From positions 1,922,001 to 1,986,000 of the forward strand of contig NZ_LN831051.1 in assembly GCF_001457635.1 (NCBI RefSeq): a DNA stretch of 64,000 bases, written 5' to 3'. The translations under genes were made by a program, and so were the position numbers. Below, piece by piece: positions 37,401-47,200 of this stretch; the first letter of the stretch is position 1, and every line of letters begins with the position of its first letter. The notes under the pieces were generated by a model. The model saw only the letters and a list, made by a program, of their open reading frames with translations, was not told where the DNA came from and searched no databases. This stretch comes from Streptococcus pneumoniae (GTDB lineage: Bacteria; Bacillota; Bacilli; Lactobacillales; Streptococcaceae).

Positions 37401-40144
37401 CTTGCATTTGCGTTATTTGCTGTAATAGTAGCATCAACGTAGGCTCTATTAACAAACCCCATATAGTTAGAACCGGCAATACCTCCAACTGTTGAATTAT
37501 TACCAGCAGAATTTATACTACCGATAAATGCCACATTTTCTAAAGTAGCGTCTTCTTTTATGTTATTTACGAACCCAGCAACATTATTTCTAGCTGTTAT
37601 GGTTCCGATTGCTTTGATATTTTCTATACGTGTCGTTCCACTGATTTCATTTGCTATTGCAGCGATATTATCTTGATTAGATAAATCAATATCAATATTT
37701 TCAAAATTTATATTTTTAACAGTTCCAGCCTTAATCTTATCGAATAAAGGATGTTCCAAATTATGGATAGCATAGCGTTTATCACCATCACTCAATAGTT
37801 TACCAGTAAACTCTGAAGTAATATAAGATTTCCCTTTAGGAACAACGTTACGAGCGCTCATGCTTTGACCCAGTTTAAATTCACCGGCAGGATTTGTCTG
37901 AATGGCTTGGATCAATTCTTCAAAGTCGTAGAAAATACCAGCCTGACTAGCTTTGGGTTTTTCAATATAGTAGGTATAAGTTTCTTCAAAGCGATTATCG
38001 ACATTACGTTGGACCAAGTTATCCGCTACTGCTATTACCTTGTAGACTTGTTTTCCATCAATTGTTGACTCTTCAATTTTTTGAACCGCTAGTAGATTGG
38101 TCTTATGGTCATTAGAGGTAACTTTTAAATAATAATTTGACAAATCAGTTGGCACTGAAGTCAATCGAGTTTCATCAGTTTCAACTTGGTTTTCATATTT
38201 GATTAAATCCGTTCTTATAATATCTTTTATTTCAACTTTTTTGAGATCAATTCTTAGCGGTTCTTCTTTCAGAACTTCTTCCTCATCCCCCTCACCACGG
38301 TCATAAACCATCTTTGTTTCAAGTTTATAATCCTTGTAGTACTGCAAATCTGTCAGGGTAGTTGTCAAGTCTTCTGGTGAAACATTCAAGGTTTTGACAA
38401 TCTCATCACCTTTTTTCAGAGTTAGGGTAATAGATTTAATGGCTGCCTTACTTGGATTTTCTAAACTATACTTAACATCTGAAGTACGCTTCAAATCCTT
38501 AGATTCAATTTCTGTGATGGTCAACACTGGTTTTTCAAAGCTCTTGGTACCACGTTTCAAAATTTTGTCTTGAGGTTCCTCAAGGATTTCCTCTGTAACT
38601 TTTGGAGCGTCTTCTGTTTTAACTCCCTTAATGGTATTAAAGGTCTTGGTGATTTTTTTCTGGCCTTCTTTTCCTTCTTGAGCTACAACTTCTAAGCCTT
38701 TTTTCAGTTGGTCATCTTCTTTAACAACTTCCTTAAATGGAATCTTTTCAAGACTTTCTTCTATAAGAGTTCCTTCAATTGGTTTTGTACCACGGATTAC
38801 CTGTTGATTTACAGGCTCCTTGGTCACTTCCGTACTGGTTGAAAGAACTTGGTCAGTTTTAACACCTTCTACTGTTTTATAGGTTGTTTTTGTAACTTGA
38901 CTTCCTTTTTCACCAGTTCGTAGGACAGTTTCTTCGTCCGTATACTTGGTTGGATCCTCAGTCGTTTCAGTTTTGTAGTCTAGGTCTGTAGTCGATGTTT
39001 CAACAAGGGTTCCCTCAGTTACTTTGTACTCAGGTAATTGTTCTTGAGCAAGAGCCTCACCCACGTGACCTTTTTCTTGCGTACCTTTAGCTGTTTTAGT
39101 CTCCTCTTTTGATTCTACTGGTTCTTCAACCTTGATTTCTGGGGCTTCTGCTGGCTGTTCATCTTCTTGTTTCGGTGTCTCTTCCGCTCCCCTATCTTCT
39201 TTAGGATTTTCTTGTTGTGATGATTCTTTTGGTGTACTTGGTTGCTCAGCTTGTGTAGGTTGCACGGGTTGTTCTGGGACTTTTGCTTGTTCTACTGGTG
39301 GTTCAACTTTTGATTCCTCAGCTGGTTTGTCTGATGGTTGACTTTCTGGCTTAACTGCTACTTTTTCCTCTGGTTTTGACTCAACTTCTCCACCTACTTC
39401 TTCAACTGGAGCTGGTTCTGCTGAATCTTCTTTCTCCTCTTCTACTTTAGGAAGGGTGTCGTCAGTAGGTTTTACCTCCGATTTTGGTTCTTCCTTTGGA
39501 CTTTCTTCTGTTTTAGGTGCTTCTTCTTTTGGAGTTTCCTCTGTCTCTACTACTTGGTTTTCTGTCCTAGCTTGCTCCTGATTTGTTGTTGATTGAGGAG
39601 TCTCAACTTCGACTACAGTCACCTCTCCAGGTTTTGCTGAGGTTTCTTCTAAAACAGTGTCCAAGCCAAGCGTTTTGAGGATGTCACCTGATAGATAACC
39701 AACATAGCGATAGCCATCCATTTCAACAACACCCTCTCGACTAGCCAGCGCTAAGGTCGCAACTGGGTCTACAGCCCCTGCACTAGGAAGAACTACCAAT
39801 CCCATAGCTCCAACTAGAAAGACGCTAGCAATTTTCTTTCTCTTGTAGATTAAAAGCAAGCTCCCAACAGTCAGCAAACCAAAAGCTGTCAAAACAGATG
39901 CTTCTGTCCCTGTTTGAGGCAACTGATCTTTTTGATACACCAAACCATATACAACTTCATTCCTGTCAGGCTTTCCTGTCTGAATTAAATCTTTAGCTTC
40001 TTGTGAAATAATCTCTTTATTTACATAGTGATAGGTAGCTGCGTCCACTACAGAAGGAGCCATCAAAAGGCTTCCAAGAAATACAGAGCCTACAACTCCC
40101 TTAATCTTACGAATTGAAAAACGGTCTTTTTTAAACACTTTCAT
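34496..40144 (-). CDS. zmpB: Surface zinc metalloprotease ZmpB (M26 family)
   Basis: 1882 aa. N-terminal YSIRK-like signal (FSIRKIKGVVGSVFLGSLL), then an unusual N-terminal sorting signal LPQTG (about 76-80) with two membrane helices, as in IgA1-protease relatives. A Pro/Glu/Lys-rich region (about 180-370) and G5-type repeats (TKPIEGTLIEES ... TKTFNTIKGVK) follow, then a long central domain and the catalytic domain with VYTHETTHVNDRA (HExxH, zinc and catalytic Glu) and the third ligand Glu in THAEAYAQG about 20 residues later. In pneumococci ZmpB is linked to inflammation and virulence. It lies downstream of a two-component system reported to control it. ATG 40144 has AAGGAGATG upstream. Confidence 0.96.
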   Translation of the reverse strand: MKVFKKDRFSIRKIKGVVGSVFLGSLLMAPSVVDAATYHYVNKEIISQEAKDLIQTGKPDRNEVVYGLVYQKDQLPQTGTEASVLTAFGLLTVGSLLLIYKRKKIASVFLVGAMGLVVLPSAGAVDPVATLALASREGVVEMDGYRYVGYLSGDILKTLGLDTVLEETSAKPGEVTVVEVETPQSTTNQEQARTENQVVETEETPKEEAPKTEESPKEEPKSEVKPTDDTLPKVEEEKEDSAEPAPVEEVGGEVESKPEEKVAVKPESQPSDKPAEESKVEPPVEQAKVPEQPVQPTQAEQPSTPKESSQQENPKEDRGAEETPKQEDEQPAEAPEIKVEEPVESKEETKTAKGTQEKGHVGEALAQEQLPEYKVTEGTLVETSTTDLDYKTETTEDPTKYTDEETVLRTGEKGSQVTKTTYKTVEGVKTDQVLSTSTEVTKEPVNQQVIRGTKPIEGTLIEESLEKIPFKEVVKEDDQLKKGLEVVAQEGKEGQKKITKTFNTIKGVKTEDAPKVTEEILEEPQDKILKRGTKSFEKPVLTITEIESKDLKRTSDVKYSLENPSKAAIKSITLTLKKGDEIVKTLNVSPEDLTTTLTDLQYYKDYKLETKMVYDRGEGDEEEVLKEEPLRIDLKKVEIKDIIRTDLIKYENQVETDETRLTSVPTDLSNYYLKVTSNDHKTNLLAVQKIEESTIDGKQVYKVIAVADNLVQRNVDNRFEETYTYYIEKPKASQAGIFYDFEELIQAIQTNPAGEFKLGQSMSARNVVPKGKSYITSEFTGKLLSDGDKRYAIHNLEHPLFDKIKAGTVKNINFENIDIDLSNQDNIAAIANEISGTTRIENIKAIGTITARNNVAGFVNNIKEDATLENVAFIGSINSAGNNSTVGGIAGSNYMGFVNRAYVDATITANNANASMLVPFVQYKAHSWLSGTKGKLTNSVAKGILDVKNTKYVGGITSKTWPYGAVQDNVTYAKVIKGQEIFGSNDVNDGDANPFVSNLFGVIGYSSSEDGTGKDNKNKNKLKHLSKSEADAKVASFNITAAKFVSEPYELNKLNNVSSREAAYESIQDYNADYKLAYKNIEKLQPFYNKDFIVNQANKLDKNNKLNTKEILSVTPMNNNNFVTDLGDANKIIVHYADGTKDYFNLSSSDEGLSNVREYTITDLGIKYTPNIVQKDHSALINGIVNILSPIELQSNPIYQKLGRTGSNRVNAIKDLYLEESFDHVKANLNILVTKLVENEDHQLNNSSAAQQMILDKVEKNKAALLLGLTYLNRYYGVKFGDVNIKELMLFKPDFYGKNVSVLDRLIEIGSREDNIKGHRTYDAFSEIISKTTLSENLVNFLNYNRRLFTADVNIYDWFKKATEGNVYIAERASEVDEIKAAKYKVWDNLQSATHRKMILPLLNLNKSHVYLISNYSAMAVGTAEKLGHSSFDGIKNQIEKAADSYRNYFDFWYRLSLDKVKNMLVKNTVTPLWEGYQAPGGWPDKYGKRNNKEDYAPLRELFGPIGKYYGNNGTGAYAVIWDNPLDTRTEVNYIALSMIDEFGISVYTHETTHVNDRAIYLGGYGRRSGTHAEAYAQGMLQTPVPSTWFDEYGALGINMTFYRPNDGNQWYITDPKTLKTREDIDNYMKGYIDTLSLLDYVEGDAVISKHDDKLNQLWFKKVDPIERTVGSKDQYDKVRNMSSDDWKGITLNSVNDLVDNNLMTNRMMNNNIYKPEVFDPGIAYVGIKMMNSIYAGNTSEGAPGAVTFKNNAFRLWGYYGYDKGFLGYASDKLKSQANKEGKQFGDQYIIQKISDGRFQSFADFKKEYYKELLEKANAGFTPFTIDGETIHNYDELKSLFAKALEEDMVTNKVNGKLVQVKEKVYKKLLQQTNSFKTSIFK

Positions 40145-40159
40145 CTCCTTTATTCATTC

Positions 40160-40723
40160 TCAAGACTTTCTAATAGCATCTTGCGGATAGTGCGCACGCG
40201 CACCTCCGATTAATTTTGGACGACTAGCCAGTGCCGTTACATGGGCATGACCAATCTCTCTCAAAATAGGGCGAATCGGAACCTGAACATGCTTGACATG
40301 CATGCCAATTGCAGTGTCTCCGATATCCAATCCAGCATGAGCCTTGATAAATTCAACCTCAACTGGATCCTGCATAAACTTAAAGGCTGCCAACTGCCCC
40401 GAACCTCCTGCATGAAGAGTAGGATGGACACTGACAATTTCCAGATCAAACTGCTCTGCCACCTGACGTTCAACAACGAGAGCCCGATTGACATGCTCAC
40501 AACCTTGAACTGCTAAATGGATACCTCTACTACCTAGAATACCCAAGATAGTCCCCACTATCAGCTCACCAATCTCTTGACTGGATTCTTTCCCAATCTG
40601 ACCACCTAGCACCTCACTAGAAGATAGACCTAAAACAAAAAGGACCCCCTGCTTCAAATTGGTCTTTTCTAAAACATCTTCCACTACCTGACGTGTTTCT
40701 CTTTGAATCTGTGTCTCGTTCAT
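40160..40723 (-). CDS. UPF0340/TIGR01440 family protein
   Basis: 187 aa from ATG 40723, which has AGAGGTAAC upstream (a GTG seven codons earlier has no such site). [19 protein letters not shown] (about 27-45), [14 protein letters not shown] and [18 protein letters not shown] are family-typical. Soluble, function unknown. It is located between the two-component system and zmpB, 15 bp before zmpB, so cotranscription with zmpB is likely. Confidence 0.88.
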   Translation of the reverse strand: MNETQIQRETRQVVEDVLEKTNLKQGVLFVLGLSSSEVLGGQIGKESSQEIGELIVGTILGILGSRGIHLAVQGCEHVNRALVVERQVAEQFDLEIVSVHPTLHAGGSGQLAAFKFMQDPVEVEFIKAHAGLDIGDTAIGMHVKHVQVPIRPILREIGHAHVTALASRPKLIGGARAHYPQDAIRKS

Positions 40724-40813
40724 CTCTGTTACCTCTGTTGTCACTCTTCTATCATACCGTTTTTTCTTGTTTTTAGCAAGATAGACAACCTATAAAGTCT
40801 GCCCAATTACGCA

Positions 40814-40841
40814 TAAAACTCCCAGAATTGACTGGGAGTTA
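40814..40841 (-). terminator. Terminator of the two-component operon
   Basis: Minus strand AACTCCCAG TCAATT CTGGGAGTT then TTA, overlapping the last codon of the sensor kinase gene. Confidence 0.8.
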
Positions 40842-42530
40842 GCTAGTTTCTATTCTATTTATATATATTTCAACTTTCGTTCCTTTTTGGGGTCTAGAAT
40901 CAATCTTCATCTGGTAATTGGCTCCAAAATGAAGTTTGAGCCGTTGATCGACATTTTGAAGACCAACTCCCCCACGTTTGAGTTGACTTTGACTACTATC
41001 ACCAGCATCTTGGAAGCCAACGCCATCATCCTCAATACGGATGACCAATCCCGAATCCTGTTTCTGGACAGAAAGTTTAATATGGCCCTGACCTTCCTTT
41101 TCCTTAATGCCATGGTAAAGAGCATTTTCTACAAGGGGTTGTAGGACCAGCTTGGGTAAGACTAAATTATCAAAGGCAACATTTTCATTAATTTCGTATT
41201 CCAGCTTATCTCCATAGCGTTGTTTCTGGATAAAGAGATACTGGCGGACATGATTGATTTCGTCAGAGAGACAAATCAAGTCCTTGCCTTGATTGAGCGC
41301 CAAGCGGAAATAGGTTGCCAAGGACTTGGTCACCTGCACCACTCGCTGACTATCATGAAATTCAGCCATCCAGATGATGGTGTCCAAAGTGTTATAGAGG
41401 AAATGTGGATTAATCTGGCTCGAAAGGGCTTGAAGTTGGTACTGACGGGTCGTTTCTTCCTGGCTACGAATAGCTACCATCAACTGATCAATCTGATCCA
41501 ACATAGCATTAAATTGGCGAGTTACTTCTCTCAGTTCATAGGCACCAACTTCCTTGGCACGAAGATTTTGAGCACCAGAAGCAATTTCCAACATGGTTTC
41601 TCTCAAATCCTTCAAAGGAGCAATCCAGCGTTTAAGACTGAACCACACTAAGCAGAGACAAACAAGAAGAGATGTGACACTGGCCCCAAGCAAGGTCCAC
41701 AAGAGCTGACTCCGAACCTGGTCTAACTTTTCCAATGATGACACGCCAAGTACCGTCCAATCAGTTCCTGCAATCTTCTCTTGACTGACGTAGGATTTGT
41801 GACCAGGAGTATAACCCTGACCTGTCTCGATGTAGGGTTTCATAGCCTCCATTTTGCTAGACGAACTATAAACTGTGTGTTGAGGATGGTAGACAAATTC
41901 ATGGTTTTCATTGATAATGAAGGCAAAGCCCTGCTGCCCCAACTGGAGTTGATTGAGATAGGCTTCCAGAGTTTCATAAGAAATATCCAAACGAAGCACA
42001 CCAAGATTGGCTCCCTTTGCATCAACAAGTTCTTGAGTGACAGAAATGACCCACTGACTATCTGATTTACGAGCTGGAGTCAAAACAGGCATAGCTCCCT
42101 GATGAATAGCCTTTTGGTACCAATCCTCAGCCATCATATCAGAGGAAGTTTTCATCTGCACACTGTCATCTGTAGAAATGACCTGACCAGATTTGGTCAC
42201 CAGCACAACAGTTTTCAAGTCCTTATCTGACTTCAAGATGGTCAAAAACAAATCTCGGATTCCCTCGACCTTGTCTTGACTGGGATTCTCAGCATAGGCC
42301 AGAACATCCGTCTGCTGGGTCAAACCAGTCGAGGTGGTTTCTAGTTTTTTGATATAAGACTGAATAAAGTGGCTAGTCTGGCTGATGGTCGTTTGGCTGT
42401 TGCCCTCAATGGTGGCCTCAATGGCTGAAGAACTTGATTGATAGTAGAAAGTTCCAACCAGAGCTAGGAGAATGAGAAAGACCAGAAAGATGGAAATAAC
42501 CATTCTAACTAAAAGAGAAGAACGCTTCAT
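40839..42530 (-). CDS. hk09: Sensor histidine kinase (YesM type; pneumococcal TCS09)
   Basis: 563 aa. Membrane helix 1 (about 10-30), an extracellular Cache-like sensor domain (30-275), helix 2 (LLWTLLGASVTSLLVCLCLVW, about 277-297), HAMP, and a His_kinase domain with the phosphorylated His in LSSQINPHFLYNTLDTIIW (about 372-390). ATPase motifs LVLQPLVENALYHGIKE (N box) and RIEDDGVGF (G1). It overlaps the regulator gene by four bases. In pneumococci this pair (also called ZmpS/ZmpR) is reported to affect zmpB expression. Confidence 0.93.
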   Translation of the reverse strand: MKRSSLLVRMVISIFLVFLILLALVGTFYYQSSSSAIEATIEGNSQTTISQTSHFIQSYIKKLETTSTGLTQQTDVLAYAENPSQDKVEGIRDLFLTILKSDKDLKTVVLVTKSGQVISTDDSVQMKTSSDMMAEDWYQKAIHQGAMPVLTPARKSDSQWVISVTQELVDAKGANLGVLRLDISYETLEAYLNQLQLGQQGFAFIINENHEFVYHPQHTVYSSSSKMEAMKPYIETGQGYTPGHKSYVSQEKIAGTDWTVLGVSSLEKLDQVRSQLLWTLLGASVTSLLVCLCLVWFSLKRWIAPLKDLRETMLEIASGAQNLRAKEVGAYELREVTRQFNAMLDQIDQLMVAIRSQEETTRQYQLQALSSQINPHFLYNTLDTIIWMAEFHDSQRVVQVTKSLATYFRLALNQGKDLICLSDEINHVRQYLFIQKQRYGDKLEYEINENVAFDNLVLPKLVLQPLVENALYHGIKEKEGQGHIKLSVQKQDSGLVIRIEDDGVGFQDAGDSSQSQLKRGGVGLQNVDQRLKLHFGANYQMKIDSRPQKGTKVEIYINRIETS

Positions 42531-43264
42531 CGGTCTTCTCCCTTCTTAAACTGACGAGGTGTCACACCTGCAATCTGCTTAAAACGTTGGGTAAAATAGT
42601 TCATATCTTCAAAACCAACCTTCTCTGCGATCTCATAAATCTTCAGATCTGTAGTTAAAAGCAAGAGCTTGGCTTGTTTAACACGTTCTCTCACCAGATA
42701 ATCCTGAAAAGGCAAGCCCAACTCTTTCTTAATCAAGGAACTCAGATAGGTCGGACTAAAACCTAAGTCACTGGCTAAAGACTTTAAACTAAATTGGCTA
42801 TCAGCCAGATGAGACTGGATTTTCTGGGCCATGTTTCCTTCAAACCTATTAGTCAATAAATCTTGTAACTGCTCTTCTTTCTCTTCCTTGTCTAGTTTTT
42901 GTTTGATTTTCCCCAACATTTCCTCAATATCCTGACGAGAAAAGGGTTTGAGCAGGTAGTCGTCCACACCTAGTTTGACAGCAGACAAGGCATAATCAAA
43001 ATCATCGTAACCTGTTAAAAAGACCAAATGAACCTGAGGATAGGTTTCTCGTACCAGACTGGCCAACTGGATGCCATTTAGATGAGGCATGTTGATATCG
43101 GTTAAAATGATATCTGGCACCTGCTTTTGGATCAATTCCCAAGCCTGCCTTCCATTTTCAGCCTGACCGATGATTTCCATATCGTAGGCTGCTACATTGA
43201 CCAGTTTAGTCAAACCTTGTCTTACCAGATATTCATCTTCTACGATTAAGATTGTGTAGGTCAT
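42527..43264 (-). CDS. rr09: Response regulator with AraC-type DNA-binding domain (TCS09)
   Basis: 245 aa from ATG 43264 (MTYTILIVEDEYLVRQG), which has AAAGGAGCAGAGC upstream. REC domain with DE (about 9-10), phosphorylated Asp in IILTDINMPHLNG (about 54) and Lys in LLKPFSRQD. C-terminal AraC HTH (SLKSLASDLGFSPTYLSSLI, IYEIAEKVGFEDMNYFTQRF). First gene of the pair, upstream of zmpB and its neighbour. Confidence 0.94.
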   Translation of the reverse strand: MTYTILIVEDEYLVRQGLTKLVNVAAYDMEIIGQAENGRQAWELIQKQVPDIILTDINMPHLNGIQLASLVRETYPQVHLVFLTGYDDFDYALSAVKLGVDDYLLKPFSRQDIEEMLGKIKQKLDKEEKEEQLQDLLTNRFEGNMAQKIQSHLADSQFSLKSLASDLGFSPTYLSSLIKKELGLPFQDYLVRERVKQAKLLLLTTDLKIYEIAEKVGFEDMNYFTQRFKQIAGVTPRQFKKGEDR

Positions 43265-43336
43265 GCTCTGCTCCTTTACCACTTACTAGTATCAGTATAG
43301 CAAAATTCTCCTCTAACTGCTTAGGAAAGACCTCTT

Positions 43337-43533
43337 ATACTCAATAAAAATCAAAAAGTAAACTAGGAAGATAGCCACAGGTTTCTCAAAGTATAGCTTT
43401 GAGGTTGTAAATAAAACTGACGAAGTCAGCTCAAAGTATAGCTTTGAGGTTGTAGATAAAACTGACGAAGTCAGTAACCCTACATACGGTAAGGCGACGC
43501 TGACGTGGTTTGAAGAGATTTTCGAAGAGTATT
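43337..43533 (-). repeat. BOX element with two boxB units
   Basis: Minus strand order boxA-boxB-boxB-boxC. The segment from AGTATAGCTTTGAGGTTG to GACGAAGTCAG is duplicated. The boxA outer end (GAAGAGTATTAA) coincides with the stop codon of msrAB. It separates the redox operon from the two-component operon. Confidence 0.9.
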
Positions 43534-44644
43534 AATCAACATAATCTAGTAAATAAGCGTAGCCTTTTTCTTCCATTTGGTCTTTGGGAATAAAGCGGAT
43601 AGAGAGGCTATTGATACAGTAACGTAAGCCGCCCTTGTCCTGTGGACCATCCGTAAAGACATGCCCAAGGTGAGAATCTCCTACTCGGCTCCGCACTTCC
43701 ATACGCGTCATATTGTAGGACTTATCTTCCTTGTAGGTGACAACATCTGGACTGATGGGTTGGGTAAAACTAGGCCAGCCACAACCAGACTCAAATTTGT
43801 CTTTTGATGAAAAGAGAGGTTCCCCAGTTGCTATATCCACATAGATACCGGATTCAAATTTATCCCAGTAACGGTTTGAGAAAGCTCGTTCTGTTTGATT
43901 TTCCTGGGTAACTGCATACTCCTCAGGTGACAGGGTCTTTTTCAATTCCTCATCACTTGGTTTTGGATATTTGCTGGCATCAATGACAGGATAGGCCGCC
44001 TGATTAACATTGATATGGCAGTAGCCATTTGGATTTTTCTTGAGATAGTCTTGATGGTAATCCTCAGCCACCACAAAATTCTTCAAGTTTTCCTTTTCAA
44101 CTGCTAGAGGTTGATCGTATTTCTTAGCCACCTCATCAAAGACTTGGTTAATCACTTCCAAATCCTTGTCATCTGTGTAATAAACACCAGTACGGTACTG
44201 GGTCCCCACATCATTTCCTTGTTTATTTTTGCTGGTTGGATTGATAATGCGGAAATAGTGAAGCAGGATTTCCTTGAGAGAAATTTGCTTGGCATCATAG
44301 GTGACATGGACGGTTTCTGCATGACCTGTTTGGTTAATCAATTCGTACTTGGTTGTTTCTCCTCTACCATTTGCATAGCCTGAAACGGCATCCGTCACCC
44401 CGGGAACGCGTGAGAAATATTCCTCCACTCCCCAGAAACAACCTCCAGCTAGATAAATTTCGTGCAAGTCTGCGTCTTTACTAATTTCTGTTTTTTTCAC
44501 TGCTTTTCCTCCTTGGCTAACTGCCGCCTTTTCAATTTGCGAGGCATCTGTCTGCCCTGCATTTCGTATCAATAGAACATAGAAACCGGTTATGGCTAGA
44601 AAAAATACTCCTAGCAACAAGAAGATTTTTAACTTATCATTCAT
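43532..44644 (-). CDS. msrAB: Membrane-anchored methionine sulfoxide reductase MsrA-MsrB fusion
   Basis: 370 aa. N-terminal membrane anchor ([20 protein letters not shown], about 6-25) places the enzyme outside the cell. The MsrA domain has the catalytic motif [17 protein letters not shown] (about 67-83); the MsrB domain (about 225-370) has SGCGWPSF and the catalytic Cys in [13 protein letters not shown]. It repairs both epimers of methionine sulfoxide. It is the third gene of ccdA-etrx-msrAB, which delivers electrons across the membrane. The stop codon lies exactly at the BOX boundary. Confidence 0.95.
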   Translation of the reverse strand: MNDKLKIFLLLGVFFLAITGFYVLLIRNAGQTDASQIEKAAVSQGGKAVKKTEISKDADLHEIYLAGGCFWGVEEYFSRVPGVTDAVSGYANGRGETTKYELINQTGHAETVHVTYDAKQISLKEILLHYFRIINPTSKNKQGNDVGTQYRTGVYYTDDKDLEVINQVFDEVAKKYDQPLAVEKENLKNFVVAEDYHQDYLKKNPNGYCHINVNQAAYPVIDASKYPKPSDEELKKTLSPEEYAVTQENQTERAFSNRYWDKFESGIYVDIATGEPLFSSKDKFESGCGWPSFTQPISPDVVTYKEDKSYNMTRMEVRSRVGDSHLGHVFTDGPQDKGGLRYCINSLSIRFIPKDQMEEKGYAYLLDYVD

Positions 44645-44654
44645 AAGACACCTC

Positions 44655-45221
44655 CTAGGCTAATTCCTTCAAAGTTTGCAAAATTGCATCTTTTTCCATG
44701 AATCCTGGATGTGTTTTGACCAGCTTGCCTTCTTTGTCTATAAAGGCTTGGGTTGGGTAAGAACGGACACCATAAGTTTCCAAAAGTTTGCCTGATGGGT
44801 CAACTAGGACTGGGAGATTTTTATAATCCAATCCCTTATACCAATTCTTAAAGTCCGCTTCAGATTGCTCTCCCTTATGTCCTGGTGACACTACTGTCAA
44901 GACCACATAGTCATCACCAGCTTCTTTAGCAATCTCATCCGTATCTGGAAGACTAGCCAGACAGATGGAACACCAAGAAGCCCAGAATTTGAGATAGACT
45001 TTCTTGCCCTTGTAATCAGATAAACGGTAGGTCTTGCCATCTACTCCCATCAATTCAAAATCAGCCACCTCTTTCCCTTTAGCTGCGCTTGTTTTACTAG
45101 CTGTCTGCTCCGTCTTCATTTCATCTTTCGTTTGGTGTTCACTAGTCACGGACTTGCCTGAACAAGCCGTCAAACAAAGGAGCGAACCTGCTCCAAGAAC
45201 ACATGTTTGCCATTTTTTCAT
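44655..45221 (-). CDS. etrx1: Extracellular thioredoxin-like lipoprotein (Etrx1)
   Basis: 188 aa from ATG 45221 ([20 protein letters not shown]), with AAAGGAATATC upstream. Lipobox LTAC gives lipid anchoring at the outer face. Thioredoxin/TlpA fold with redox motif in [16 protein letters not shown] (CSIC) and the cis-Pro segment [10 protein letters not shown]. It receives electrons from CcdA and passes them to the Msr fusion. Confidence 0.93.
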   Translation of the reverse strand: MKKWQTCVLGAGSLLCLTACSGKSVTSEHQTKDEMKTEQTASKTSAAKGKEVADFELMGVDGKTYRLSDYKGKKVYLKFWASWCSICLASLPDTDEIAKEAGDDYVVLTVVSPGHKGEQSEADFKNWYKGLDYKNLPVLVDPSGKLLETYGVRSYPTQAFIDKEGKLVKTHPGFMEKDAILQTLKELA

Positions 45222-45240
45222 ATTGATATTCCTTTCCATT

Positions 45241-45951
45241 TTATTCAAATAATTGACTTAAAATTGAAGCATTTCCAAACAGAACCAAGAGTCCCATCAC
45301 AATAATGAGAAAACCACCCACTTTTTTGAGGATTCCGAGATAGGGATGAAGTTTTCGGAAATGTTTCAAAACATAACTAGAGGTCAGAGCTAGAAGCAAG
45401 AATGGTAGCGCCAAGCCCAGCGTATACACCAACATGAGACCAGCTCCCTGCCAAGCTCCTGAACCACCTGAAGCCGCCAAGGCCAAAACAGACCCTAGAA
45501 CCGGCCCCACGCAAGGCGTCCAAGCAAAACTAAAGGTCAAGCCCAATAAAAATGCCTGACTATAGCCCTTACCATTTTGCCCCTGTCCTTGCAGTTGTAG
45601 CCTCTTTTCCTTATAAAGCCCCTTAAAGTGTAGAATCTCCATTTGGTGCAAACCAAGAAGGATAATAATTGCCCCAGTAAGATATTGGAACCAAGAAGCA
45701 TAAAGCAAATCGCCTAAAAAACCAGCTCCATAGCCCAACAAAATAAATATAAAGGAAATTCCTGCTATAAAGGCCAGAGTTCGTAATAAACTAGTAACTG
45801 AGATTGAAAATTTGCCGCTAGAAGCCTGAGCACCATCCTTATCATCTAGTAACACTCCTGTATAGACCGGTAACAAAGGTAAGATACAAGGAGAAAAGAA
45901 GGATAGAATCCCTGCCAAAAAGACACTTAGAAAAAAGAAAATATGACCCAT
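45241..45951 (-). CDS. ccdA: Thiol-electron transporter CcdA
   Basis: 236 aa with six membrane helices. Conserved cysteines in SFFSPCILPLLPVYTG (helix 1) and SFAWTPCVGPVLGS (helix 4) carry electrons from cytoplasmic thioredoxin to the outside. First gene of the redox operon, directly followed by the Etrx gene. A TATAAT lies close upstream (about 45986) as likely -10. Confidence 0.94.
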   Translation of the reverse strand: MGHIFFFLSVFLAGILSFFSPCILPLLPVYTGVLLDDKDGAQASSGKFSISVTSLLRTLAFIAGISFIFILLGYGAGFLGDLLYASWFQYLTGAIIILLGLHQMEILHFKGLYKEKRLQLQGQGQNGKGYSQAFLLGLTFSFAWTPCVGPVLGSVLALAASGGSGAWQGAGLMLVYTLGLALPFLLLALTSSYVLKHFRKLHPYLGILKKVGGFLIIVMGLLVLFGNASILSQLFE

Positions 45952-46098
45952 AAAGTTCCTCCTATCATTTTATTGATAGATTTATTATACTCCTTCCATT
46001 TTCGAAAAAACAGGGACAATGATAGGGGAAAATAGGAATTTAATCAGATGATTTAGAAATCTTGGACAAAAACTATACAAAAAACTGTCAAAGCACAA

Positions 46099-46145
46099 AA
46101 GCGCATAGTATCAAGGTTCTATAAAGTCTTGATACTATGCGCTTT
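46099..46145 (-). terminator. Long terminator hairpin after the BrkB-like gene
   Basis: AAGCGCATAGTATCAAG, 12-nt loop, CTTGATACTATGCGCTT: perfect 17-bp arms flanked by A/T runs on both sides, so bidirectional between this gene and the ccdA promoter region. Confidence 0.88.
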
Positions 46146-46161
46146 TATAATGGATAAATAG

Positions 46162-47022
46162 TTAGTCTTTTTTAAAGACCGGATCTTTCAAACTCTGCAT
46201 ACTGGCATTGATAACCGCGCCTAGGATAACAATTTTAGCAATCAAGATAAACCAAAACATCATAACAACAAGAAGAACGGAACCTAAAATTCGGACATCC
46301 ACCAAATGATGGACATAGTAATTGAGATAACTAGAGAACAGAGTTAGTAAACCTAAAATCACTAAGAGAACAAAGGCACTGCCTGGTAGGGTATAGCTAA
46401 TTTTCCTGTTAGATAGATTGGGAAGAAAATAATAAAGCATGACCAAGATAGCAAAGAGGAGGGCGTAAATCAGAGGACCTGCCAACCCTTGTAAAGCCTG
46501 ATAGATAATGCCATCTTTTGTCCAATAATGAGCAAGTAAAGCCAAAATCATCTGACCAAATAAAATCAAAAACAAGGCAAACGCAAAGAGGAGCTGCAAG
46601 CCAAAACTGACTAGGAGACTTAGCATCTGATGGGAAATAAGTCCACGACTCTTTTCGACGCCATAAGCCTTGTTAAAAGCTTTTTGCAAGAAATTCATAG
46701 ATTTTGAAAAACTCCATAACGCCGATAAAACAGAAAAACTCAATAAACCTGTTGAAGGTTGCGTCAAGACTTCTCTGGCTATTTTTTCCACACCTTCATA
46801 GAGGCTTGGGGGCATGACGTCTTTCATAAAGCCCAGAAATTCTCCCACAGGAATCTGAAAATAGGGGAGGATATTGACCACCACCAAAAGCAGGGGGAAA
46901 ATCGAAATCAACCAATAGTAGGCTACTGCGACACTGGTCAACTCACTATCTGATGCTTGATAATAATGCAAAAAAGCTTTTAATAAAGGCTTGTCTATCA
47001 GCTCTTTCCACCACTTTTTCAT
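46162..47022 (-). CDS. YihY/BrkB family membrane protein
   Basis: 286 aa from ATG 47022 (MKKWWKELIDKPLLKAFLHY), which has AAGGAGTATGAC upstream. Six membrane segments and the family stretch SVAVAYYWLISIFPLLLVVVNILP (about 32-55), plus WSFSKSMNFLQKAFNKAY. The family was once misannotated as RNase BN; actual function unknown. Confidence 0.9.
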   Translation of the reverse strand: MKKWWKELIDKPLLKAFLHYYQASDSELTSVAVAYYWLISIFPLLLVVVNILPYFQIPVGEFLGFMKDVMPPSLYEGVEKIAREVLTQPSTGLLSFSVLSALWSFSKSMNFLQKAFNKAYGVEKSRGLISHQMLSLLVSFGLQLLFAFALFLILFGQMILALLAHYWTKDGIIYQALQGLAGPLIYALLFAILVMLYYFLPNLSNRKISYTLPGSAFVLLVILGLLTLFSSYLNYYVHHLVDVRILGSVLLVVMMFWFILIAKIVILGAVINASMQSLKDPVFKKD

Positions 47023-47047
47023 GTCATACTCCTTCATTTATAATCTT

Positions 47048-47198
47048 ATACTCAATGAAAATCAAAGAGCAAACTAGAAAGCTAGCCGCAAGCTACTCAA
47101 AACACTGTTTTGAGGTTGTAGATAAGACTGACGAAGTCAGTCACATACATACGGTAAGGCGACGCTGACGTGGTTTGAAGAGATTTTCGAAGAGTATT
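47048..47198 (-). repeat. BOX element, complete A-B-C
   Basis: Minus strand boxA (TACGGTAAGGCGACGCTGAC type)-boxB-boxC, about 151 bp. The outer boxA end lies two bases from the stop codon of the antiporter gene. Confidence 0.93.
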
Positions 47199-47200
47199 AA